DNA of 64,000 nt, from contig OX031070.1 of the NCBI GenBank assembly GCA_943736015.1, forward strand, positions 37,254,173-37,318,172, written 5' to 3'. A program made the translations under genes and the position numbers. The notes beneath the pieces are model-generated. The model did no database searches and was not told the origin of the DNA. It worked only from the letters and a program-made list of their open reading frames with translations. The DNA comes from Tridacna crocea (taxonomy: Eukaryota; Mollusca; Bivalvia; Cardiida; Cardiidae). Shown piece by piece: positions 21,801 through 33,800 of this stretch (position 1 is the first letter of the stretch; the number at the start of each line of letters is the position of its first letter).

Positions 21801-24800
21801 ATGGTGTGTAACTCTTTACCAAACGACAAAATTTTGGACCTATCCAAATTTAAAGCATTAGCAGACGACAAAATAAGTGTGAATCAAAAATTAAAATTTG
21901 ATTTGGAAAGGTTAGAAAACATTTTGGGAAAAGGAGAAAATGCTGGTAACCAGCATTTTCTCCTTTTCCCACAATGTTTTCAAAGGTTTTCTTTTTCAGG
22001 GTCGATAATAGTCGGGATTGTGTGGTAAAGAGTTAACACTGTTTTCAACATTATTTCAGTTATATTGCCATGACCAGTGTACTTATCCATGCTTTCTTGG
22101 AGTTTCTTTTACCAGCACTCCCTACAATACTCTTTCCAAGCCACTGGCTGCTTTCACACATAACCATCATGGAAACTATGTTCAAGGATGAGAGGGGAAT
22201 GAATCTTGTCACAATCAGTCCTCGGACAGAAATGAGCCGAGTTGGGGATTGAACCAGCGACCTCTTGTTCCCAAGAGAACAGCAAGTATAAGTCAGGCTA
22301 ATGAGTAAATTTTTACTGATAACAGCAAGTGCAAGGAAGGCCACTGAGTAATTTTTTACTGATAACAGCAAGTGTAAGGAAGGCTAATGCGTAAATTTTT
22401 ACTGATAACAGCAACACTTTGTGTAAGGAAGGCTAATGGGTATTTTTTTAATGATAACATAAAGTGTAAGTCAGGCTAATGAGTAAATTTTTACTGATAA
22501 CAGCAAGTGTAAAGAAGGCTAATGGGTAAATTTTTACTTATAACAGCAAGTGCAAGGAAGGCTAGTGGGTAAATTTTTACTGATAACAGCAAGTGCAAGG
22601 AAGGCTAGTGGGTAAATTTTTACTGATAACAGCAAGTGCAAGGAAGGCTAGTGAGTGAATTTTTACGGAAAACAGCAAGTGTAAGGAAGGCCAATGGGTA
22701 AATTTTTACTGATAACAGCAAGTGCAAGGAAGGCTACTGAATAAATCTTTACTGATAACAGTGAGTGTAAGGAAGGCTAATGGGTAAATTTTTCACTGAT
22801 AACAGCAAATGTAAGGAAGGTTAATGAGTAAATTTTCCACTGATAACAGCAAATGTAAGGAAGGCTAATGAGTAAATTTTTCACTGATAACAGCAAATGT
22901 AAGGAAGGCTTATTAGTAATCAATAGCAGAGACTGTAGGTTACCAACATGATTTCAACCTTTTTAGCATTGTCTATCATTTCATCCATGCTATCTATAAA
23001 TTTTTATACATTAACATGTCTGAAATTTTGTAGTTAGATAGAATTGAGAGGAGGGAGAGGAATGTGGGAGCAAAGGCTATGTTGATAGATTGGAACTAAC
23101 CACATTTTTTCTCATCAATTTTATTTTTATTAACAAAATAATCTTGTCACTGGGGTAATTAAAAGAATAGGGAATTCTCCAATAAAATATTATTTTTTCT
23201 GTCTAAAAGGCCAGTAACAAATCATAAATTTTGCTTGTCCTTAGAGCATCCTGTCTCAGTAGGAAAAGTTGAATTTGATAACGTAACTTTAAACCATGAC
23301 ACAGTTTTCACTGAATTTGCATTTCAAAAGTTATCAATCTGATAAACGTTGAATTTGGGTCACGTCGCAGACAGTGTAAAAAAGGATCAGACTGCACATG
23401 ACTGAACCGATCTTGGATCTACTGCATTTGCTTTCCAAGATATCTGGAAGAAAACAAATTTACAATGACAGAGAATGTCCGTTTAGTCCTGTACCATATA
23501 GTAAAATTATAGTTCCAAGTTTTAATAACCAGATGGAAGAATTATTTTTTAAAACATTGTGAGAATAGGAGAAAATGCTGTAAACCAGCATTTTCTCCTA
23601 TTCCCACAATGTTTTCTACACTTCCTGAGACAAAATTTCAATTTTTGAGCCATAATTAGGTTGTCATCGGCAAATGCTTTCAATTTGGACTGGTCTACAA
23701 TTTTGTCGTTTGGTAAAGGGTTAAGCGTCATCTCCATACCAAGCAATCCTAGTGTTTGCATCATCCTGTGGTAGAATTTAAAGCCTTTAGAAATATTGTG
23801 GGAAAGAGAAATGCAACATATTCTCCTTTACCCATAATGTTATCTACTATAATATTAACCCTTTACCTCATAAGGCATTTCTATGGTATCTCTAATTGAC
23901 CCTAAATAAAAGCAAGGATGAAGCCGTTTTTTATGTGTATATGAAACCTTTTAAAAACATAGGAAACATTGTGACAAAAGGTGAAATTGCTCGTCACGAG
24001 CAATTTCACCTTTTGCCACAATGTTTTCCAAAGGCTTCTACAAGCAATGCGTAGAAATGACTATCTATGGAGTAAAGGGTTAAAAGGTACTACCCATTTT
24101 TTGAGCCACATTTGAATTGCCGTCTACAAAAACCTTTGAGTTCAGATTAACCCTTTCCCAAACAAGCCCTGGTATTTACGTGTCTGCAGTTAAAGTCTAT
24201 TGAAAACACTGTTTGAAAAGGAGAAATTGCTCGTAATGAGCAATTTCTCCTTTTCCCACAGTGTTTTCTACCCTTTTTGAGAACTTTCTGCCATTTTCTC
24301 CAAATCTAAAGTTGTCGTCTGCAAGCTCTTTTGGTTTGGAAGAGTCCAAAATTTTGTTGTTTGGTAAAGAGTTAAGTCCAGAATTTTGTCATCACAAAAA
24401 GGGTTGATAATTGTATGAAACAGCCAGGATTCTGTCCCCAATAGAACCCAATACCTCAAAATGCATATTTTCACTTAATTTATATAAACCGTTTATTTTT
24501 GTAAATAGAAGTGACGTGCTCCGGCAAAAGGGGGCTTTATGCATCTCTGATCCGCTTTACAAGGCAAATCATTACATGACTGTGGATCTGTAATATCCAC
24601 TCCTCCGTCCAACAAACGGCTTAACCTTTAACCACACAATCCCTACTTTTAACACCGCTCTGAAAGAAGCCTTTTGAAAACATTGTGAAAAAAGGAGAAA
24701 ATGCTGGTTACCAGCATTTTCTCCTTTTTTCACTATGTTTTCTACCTTTCCAAAACCAATTTCAATTTTTTTCAGTCACGTTAATTTTATTCTGTTGTCT

Positions 24801-27800
24801 GCGAATGCATTCAATTTGGACCAGTCTATAATTTTGTCTATTGATAAAAAGTTAACAGAGAAGGCTCCTTGGAAATGCAGAAAATGTGCCAAAAGTAAAA
24901 AGTTTTGACTAAACGTGTCAGCCTGCATGCACTAGGCAGGCTGATCTGGGTTGATACCTTTTGGCAGATGCTTTTAGCCCCTATTACATAGAGTTTTGCT
25001 CTTCTATTTTCAGTTTGTTTTATGTTGCCTCAGTATTTGTCCAAACGGCTGTTGTCTGCGCATGTCATATTCTTCGAAGATTCGTCTGTCTTATATGACG
25101 CATCACTAGCCCCGAAAGAGGGCTGACTGTAATATTACGCTCTATTAAGTAGTAATGTAGAAAACAGCTTTTATCAATACGTTTGAGGAGAAATGAGACC
25201 TGCTTTAGCTCCAGATTTCTCTAGACTGCTGATCATAGCTGAGTGAATTGCACGAGGTAGCATTTTATTGAGTAAACATTTATCTTAGTTTGAAATTCAA
25301 AGTAACGGTTGTCGCATAGGAAAGTGGTTCGGTTCTGTACCCAGGATGCCCAAATTAGATAGATGAGTATTTATAGAATGCCATCTAGCGGGAGATAATG
25401 TCCAAACGACAAATTTTACATTCTTACATATTCTAAACATCTGCAGATGACAAATTCAAAATTGGTTCCAATAAGGCTAAGTTCTCTAAAAACAGGCCTA
25501 GAAAACATTGTATGAAAATCAGAAGTTGGTTACCAATATTTTCTCCTTTTCCTACCATGTTTACAACCCTACCAGAGAAATACAATTTGTCCCAATATTG
25601 AATTTGTCATTCTGCAGTTACTTTGAATTTGGAAGAGTCAACATTTCATTGTTCTGGAAAAGGGTTTAAAGATGCTACTGTGTGAAGTGTGATACACTAA
25701 TTTGAATGTCAAGGGGCTACCTGTGGCCTCGAAATTTGATATTCCATCCGTACAACCCTTCACCAAACAGGTCGGAGATTTAACAATTCCGAAGAAAAAA
25801 GACTGGCAAAAACATTGTGGGAAAAAGGAGAAAATGCTGGTACCCAGCATTTTCTCCTTTTTCCCACAACGTTTTCTACCATTTCTAAAACAGAAACCAT
25901 CCTTTGAGCTACAAGTTAATTTGTCATCTGCAAACACTGTCAATTTGGAAGAGTCTAAAACTTTTGCCGTAAGGTGAAGAGTTTACATAAATATTAAATG
26001 ACATATTTGATGAATTTGTTTCAAATTATGAGAATGTCTAACTTTTCCACATTTTTTTCACCTATACCACAGGATGTTTTACCTGAGCTGATAATAATTA
26101 TTATGCAGAAAGTGAATAGAAAAAATGTGCTTGAATATTAATCAAATTGTGCGGAAAGATTTTGTGTGTCTGCATTAATTTCGTCCGAGTCTGTGTGAAT
26201 ATGTGTATGAATATATGATAGTAATGTTAAATTTATTCAATTCTTTACCAAACCATAAAATTTTAGACATGACAAAAGTGTAAGCATTTACAGATGATAA
26301 AATAAATGTGACTTAAAATGTGGATTTGATTTTTTGCTTGAAAAGGATAAAAAACATAGTGGAAAAAGGAGAAAATGCTGGTTTACCTGCATTTTCTCCT
26401 TTTTTGACAATGTTTTTTAAAGGCTTTTTCTGTGGGGATGTTAAAATTCACGATTTTTATGTACATGTCCTAATTCTACTTTCTCTGGATACAGCTGGAT
26501 TTACAAATTGACGGATTGAAAATGATTCATCATCATCATTCATAAAAAAATGAAAAAAATAAATCAATTTTTTTTGAATATTTTTTTTCTTAACCCTTTA
26601 CCATACAATCCAATGTTTTGAGAACCATAGCAAAGAAAGCTTTTGAAAACATTGTGAGGAAATGCTGCTAACGAGCATTTTTGCCTTTTTCAATCATAGT
26701 TTCACTGTTTAATTTCATCTGAATATGGTCAACTCGCGCCTCATAAGACATCAAAGTAAATGTGGCTCACGCGAAAGAAGTTGTCCGTGAAAGATTTGCA
26801 AACAATTTTTGGAAAAGGAGAAAAGTTCTGTTACTGTGTAAAAACACAGGACTGTTTTATGAAAGTTTTTCTTTAAAAAATGGTCTGCAAAATTGGGTTA
26901 TTTTTCATCCTTTGACGAATACTAGCACTTTCTTTAGTTCAAAGAGTTTTTGAAAAGTATCGTTTTTCTGGGTTATAGATAGAAATTGCTTGTTAAAGGA
27001 TTAATTTTTTTTCTCTATTTTTGAGATTGAAAAAAGAACATGGTAAAATTGATAAGTGGTGGTTAATTTTAAGTTCCTGTGGAGATATACTGGGACAATC
27101 AGGTACACTGTGTGTTTATTATAAAAAGGATTTAACAAGACCTTGAGGATGTATAAGAGAACGCTGCAGGTAGCTGGGACTTTTTCGGTTTTTCATTTTT
27201 CCCTGACCCCAGGTGAAGAAAAGTGTGGTCATTAATTAAGATGATGTAGAGAATTTTGCCCACTCACCTATACTTTTAAATTCGTACCAAAGACAGGGAT
27301 TGCAGAATTATTTTTAAATTACATGTGATGCCAGGTTTACCTGATCTGCTCATGAGGGAGAAAATGAGAAAAGCATTTAAAAATAATGCTTGCATTTTGT
27401 TTCATGCTTTTTGGTAGTTTATTAAGAAATAATGGTGTGTCATGGTTTTATATTTTATGGTTACAACAGTGAAAAATACCAATTTCATATTTTTCAACTC
27501 TTCAATTGAAGGCAGAAATGTTATTTTCCATGCAATAGTAACATATGTAAACAGGGTGTGCCATTTAACAAGATGGAAATATGACATAATTATATGCTTT
27601 ATCCGACGTTACTTGCGCTTTACGTACTGTTGTAATGCGTTATTATGTTGAGGTGATATGCTATGAAAAATTTGGTCCCGACAAGAAAGGGGTAAGAAGC
27701 ACTAAAAATGCACTTTTGTTTGGGGGGAGGGGTGGGGGTCGAAATTCTTTCTTCTCGTTAACATGATCATTGACAATATTACCACTTGTGGCTGCACCAC

Positions 27801-30800
27801 ATGTGAAAATATTGCCATTGATGTCCACTTGATGAATAAGTGTAAATCAGTCACAGAAAGAAACAAATATCTTTTATATTTAAGCTAAAAACTGCCCTTG
27901 AATCTTCTTGTTAACATGATCATTGACAATATTTCCACTTGTGGCTGCACCACATGTGAAAATATTGCCATTGATGTCCACTTGATGAATAAGTTTAAAT
28001 CTGTCACAGAAAGAAACAAATATCTTTTATACTTAAGCTAAAAACTGCCCTTGAATTCCATCAGATTTTGATCTTGATCTACATTGTCAATATCTGAGGT
28101 AACAACCACAGCATCCAGTAGGTTAAACTAAGGTAAATTTTACAAAAATGTCCTGATAGATAGATACACGAGACATGGCTGACCAGGAGTCAATTGTCAG
28201 ACCATTTATATTTTTCTGTTCATAGCTGGTCATGGCTACCATTAGCGGGCATTAACATGAATAAAATATGTCAGTTATAATATAGATGTTGAAAATATCA
28301 CTTGAGGCTGTTGTTATGGCTACACATATATTATGATTGACGACACATTGAAATAAACCCATTTGCTTCACAATTCATTGTTTTAACTACCATGTGCAAT
28401 GAGGCTTTTGAAAACGTTTTGGGAAAAAGAGAAAATGCTGGTAACCAGCATTTTCTCCTTTTCCCAAAATGTTTTCCACCCTTTCATTGAGATATGTCTA
28501 GATTGTAGCCAGGTGTTTTACAAATCGGTGTGAATGGTCGTAAATAACTGCCAGTAAAAGGCGGCCTGATAGGTTCCGGGTGGCGCCAGGCAGTTTCTTA
28601 AGTTCAAGGGGTGTGTGACATCATCAGGGTGTCAGCCGGTTGCAGTTAGGCGACAGGCCGACAGCCATCAGATTTTACCTGCCACTGCCCTGGCAGACAC
28701 TTTTTCTTAAAACTTCAGCAGCGTCCTAGCATTGTCTAAAATGCTGCCTGTCAATTGTGCCTACCATTGAGCTGCCACCAGCCGAATTTGAGTGAAAAAT
28801 GGCAGTTACCATGCCAGCAGAGGGCATTTAGTGATTCGTGACTGTACTATTAGGGTTCGTAATCGTTAAGTTGCACTGCTCACAAAACATAAAATGGTCG
28901 GCTCCGTTATGCCTCAGTCATCGCATTCACTCTTTACCACACAATCATGATTTTCCATGAGCCCAAAATATAGAGCTGAACGAAAAAAAATGCAGAAAAA
29001 GGAGACAATGCTGCCAACCAGCATGCAGCGTTTTATCCTTTTACCACATTATCATCTAACCTTAAAAGATGAATTTCATGTTAGATAAAATGCATTTTAA
29101 TGTTTGCAAATGCTTTCAGTTTAAACAAGTGTTTGATTTTGTCACCTGTTAAAAGGTGAATAGAGGAAATGAGGCAACAGTTGTCAAGTATGGTAATTTT
29201 GGGCTACAATTGTTACTTTTATCAGATCTGCTACAGGCAACTGAGGTTAGTAATTGAACCCACGGATTGTATAACCCATTACTAAACAGTCCCAACTTTT
29301 AATGATGTTAGAAGAAAAAGGCTTTTGAAAACATTGTGAGAAAAGGAGAAAATGGTGGTAATCAGCATTTTCTCCTTTTCTCTCAGTGTTTTCTATTCTT
29401 GTGTTGGTAAGTGAATCCCTGGATTGTTCAGCCTTTTACACACAATTCGGAGTTTTAAGAGCCAGGAGGAAGAAGACATTTGAAAACATTCAAAATTAAT
29501 GCTGTCTAAATGGACAAGCCAAAAAATTTGAAATTTCTTGAGAACCTAATTGAAATAAATGTTGCAAAAATGATGATTTCTGTCTTTGACAGGGTAGAAA
29601 TCATTGTGGGAAAAGGCAAAAAATGCTGGTTACCAGCAGCTTCTATTCATACATTTGTTTTCAAAAGCCCACTTTCTCATGATGAGCCAAAGCTCCACAA
29701 ATTATTGTCGGTTAATACTTTACCCGATGGCAAAATTGTAAAATCATTCATATGCAAAGCATCTGAAAAGAACATAATTTAATGTGGCCCAGCATTTTCT
29801 CCTTTTCCCACAGTGTTTTTAAAAGATTCCTGTCAAAGGGTTGTTAAAACCTGGGATTGTTTGGTAAAAGGTTAGTAATAAGAAATAAACTTAAAAATCT
29901 TTTGTCAGATGATTTGCTAATGGTGGGTTTGCCGTTGACGAGATTTTCTAGATAACCCTGCACTCATGGGAAAAAGATGTCTGACCCTGGAGCTTTCAAC
30001 TTTTAATTACCATACAATCCAAACTTTTAAGGACCCTGAGAAAAAAGGCTTTTGAAAACATTGTGGTGGAAAAAGGAGAAAATGCTGGTAGCCAGCATTT
30101 TCTCCTTTTTCCCACAATGTTTTCAACCTACCCAATACAATTTTTGTCCATATAGCAACCTTTAATTTTTCTTTTGCAGATACTTTCAATTGGACTTGAG
30201 TCTAAAATTTTGTCTTAAAGATGTTAGCGTTCTGCAAGATCTGTTACAGGCCCATTTTTGTTGCAGAATAATTGTCAGACTGCTTTTATGTCAAATTTAT
30301 TAGCAACATTTTCTGCTTTTACTGATGTCCTGTGGACAAGACACTTTAGAACCCTAGCCTAGCACTGGTTAAACCCAGGGAATACATGAATATACGGGCT
30401 ATTGCCATGATATTACTGAAAGCTGCTTAACTCTTTACCACATGGGAACATTTTAGACCGGTCCAAATTGAAAGCACTTGAAGACGACAAAATAAATGTA
30501 ACAGAAAAATTGAAATTTGGTTTGGGAAGGGTAGAAAACATTGTGGGAAAAGGAGAAAATGTTGGTTACCAGCATTTTCTCCTTTTCCCACAATGTTTTC
30601 TAAAGGCTTTTTTCTCAGGGTCATTAAAAGTCAGGATTGTGTGGTAAAGAGAACACCAATCAATCAACCAAACAACCAGTCAACTCACTAACCCATTACC
30701 TCACAATCCCTACTTTTGATGACCCTAAGAAAGAAGCCTTTAGAAAACATAGTGGGAAAAGGAGAAAATGCTGGTAACCAGCATTTTCTCCTTTTCCCAC

Positions 30801-33800
30801 AATGTTTTCTACCCTTAACAAAACAAATTTCAAATTTCCAGTCACTTTTATTTTGTTGTCTGCAAATGCTTTCGATTTGGACAAACCTAAAATTTTGTCG
30901 TTTGGTAACAAGTTAATAAAACAATCAATCAATCAATCAATTTTTCTCATGCCTGAATGTTTTCTGAAGCTTTCCTCCACGGTTGGTAAATTCACGAAAA
31001 TCGTTTGGTAAACAGGTTATTTTGTGTTATATAATTTCAGGAAGACGATGAATACATTGGGTTTGCCTCACTTCCAGAACAAGTACACAGAAAAGCTGTT
31101 CGGAGAGGGTTTGAGTTCACATTGATGGTTGTTGGTATGATTTTCTATACTCACTGAAACACATTCTTTAGGAATTCTGGTCTGCCAGGGTGGCTCAGTA
31201 GTGAGCGTGTCGGACTCATGACCTGTTGGTTGTGAGTTCAATACCCGGTTAGCTGTGAAAGTGGCGTTAAATCCCAATACAACCAACCAACTTTAGGAAT
31301 TCTGACCTAGTTTTTAGGCTGTGTAATTCACACGGATGTGATCCAGTAATTTATTTGATATTCTGTAAGTAAATATTGACTATAGTCTATATTTACTTTA
31401 TATAAGATGCAAAACAAATTACTGGATCGAGTCCCTGTGGTGTAATTGGGTCCATACAAAGCAAAGCATTTCTTTTCCATGATGTTCTCACTGAGCCCTG
31501 GGCCTGTATTCACCAACCATTCTTGAGAATATTCTCAGTCTTATTATCCAAGGTTTTCTGAATTTGTAAGTAACACAACTTTTGATTGGCAAAAGCAAAT
31601 GGTTTAGCCAATCGGAATTTGTGTTACATACAAGTGTAGAAAATTCTGGAGGATAAGACAGACAAAGTTTTTAAGAATCGTTAGTGAATATGGGCCCTGG
31701 GAGCACATGTATCCCTGAATTTTTTTTGATAGTTATCCCCCTTTTTCCACTCAAAATTTCTTTCTGTTAACCCTTTACCAAGCAATTCCTGGTTTTTATG
31801 ACACTGAGATAGAAGCCTTTTGAAAACATGGTGGGAAAAGGAGGAAATGCTGGTAACCAGCATTTTCTCCTCTTCCCACAATGTTTTCTTCCTTTCAGTT
31901 TTTAAGTTACGTTTAATTTGTCGTCTGCAAGTGTTTTCAATTTGGACCAGTCTAAAATTTTGTCATTTGGTAGAGAGTTAATTTAAGTCTTTACCAGATG
32001 AGGTAATTTTGGTCTGATGAAATTGAAAGAATTTGCAGACGACAAAAATTAAAGTGGCAAAAAAGATGGTATTTTTATCTGTAGGGGAAGAAAACATCTC
32101 ATTATGAGCATTTTCTCCTTTTTCCAGAGTGTTTTCAGTGCCTTTAACCTCAGAGCCGTAAAAACCAGGGCTTATCTGGGAAAGAGTTCAAGGCTCCTAA
32201 GGCTGAGTGATGGTATCCTCATGCATTTCACTTTATTTTTTAACATTTGTCAACTTATCTTTGTTTTACAGGTGAGACTGGCCTGGGAAAATCTACCCTC
32301 ATCAATAGTTTATTCTTAACAGACCTATACAAGGACAGAAAAGTCGGAAAAATTGAAGGTAGGATAAAAGTAGAAAATAAAAAAAAAATCAAACCCAAGA
32401 TCTGTGTTTTCTTCTGATGTGAAATTTTGAGGATCATTTTTTTATCCTAAATTTTGAAGGTCAGCTGTCAAAGCTGGAGGTCAGAGTTCTTTCTGCAGTT
32501 TTCAAATAAATGATGAATAAATGAATTTATAAAGTTCTTTTTTTAAATGTCATCAAATATCAGTACAACAACTAATTTTGGAAAAGTGAATTTTCATAAA
32601 AATCCCTATTACAAAAGTTCCTTCTTCAGTGCCAAAGATATTTTATACCACATAAAAGTTAAGGTTTTTTATCTCTTTATGTTGACCTGTCCTAAAGTTT
32701 GTTAAATTTACCATTTAGATCAGATTGTTTGCTCTCTGATGCTAAAAACAGTGTCAATGCAGATTACATTTTATGTAATATTGCAATATATATGTTTCTT
32801 TTATGATTGAATTGAGCTGGGCTAAATCTGTTTCAAGGGTAAAAATGTCCAAGGACTTTGTAAGTCTGACATAAGTCTTTATGACAAACTGTTGTTTCTT
32901 TTCATAGAGAGAGTGCAGAAAACTGTGGAGCTTGAAAAGAAAGAGCTAGAGATAGAGGAGCGAGGTGTCAAGTTAAAACTGACCATTGTAGACACACCAG
33001 GTTTTAATGATGCTGTTAATGCAGAGGAAAGGTAAACACTGCAGTTTCCTTGATTGAATGAATTTGCATTTATTTATCGTCTCCTCCAGTTTCCCATATC
33101 ACGGCGGGGAATCACGTGACACAACAACAACAACAACAACAACAATGACCGTTATTTGAAAAAAATCCCCGACTTTAGGTAAGAAAATCTTCAATAATTC
33201 CGTTAATACATGACCGATTGGAATTTGGTTTGAAGCAGAGAAGGCGGAAGGACTCCAGGGATTTGCTTGGTGTGTTAGATTTTTTAAACAACACCTGATA
33301 AAAAAGTTATTGACGAGCAAACAAATTTTTTACCCTGGATAATTTGTTTGCTCGTCAATAACTTTTTTATCAGGTGTAGCTTGTAACAGATCAAGCATAT
33401 CCCCAGAGTCCTTCCGCCTTCTCTGCTTCAAACCAAATTCCAATCGGTCACGTATTAACGGAATTATTGAAGATTTTCTTACCTGACGTTGGGGATTTTT
33501 TTCAAATAACGGTCATTGTTGTTGATATTGTGTCACGTGATTCCCCGCCGTGCATATGGGCAACGCCCCCTGAAGACTATTAGTATTGTTACAGGGGGGA
33601 ATAGTGCAGATACAGGACAAAACCCTTAAAAGTTTCGCCTGGTTCTTTAACGTGCGCTGTGTATAGCACCATCACACGAGACCTCAGTTTAACATCACAT
33701 CCGAAAGACTATTAGTAATTTTAGATGGCCAGCATTTGGGATGGAACCAACACCCTTATGATCATGAGTTGTATGCTCTGCCAACTGAGCTATACGGACT

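Larger units (their letters stand above)
23733..24407 (+). mobile_element. TP element carrying two nested insertions
   Basis: Three pieces: 23733-23858 (ACCAAGCAATCC and a short palindrome), 24080-24150 (GAGCCACATTTGAATTGCC) and 24372-24407 (GTCCAGAATTTTGTCATC, end GGGTTGA). Both gaps are bounded by TTAA. Confidence 0.8.

Noticed and set aside
22273..22918. CRISPR array
   Set aside because: Units are contiguous 43-base repeats with no unique spacers, in a eukaryotic intron.
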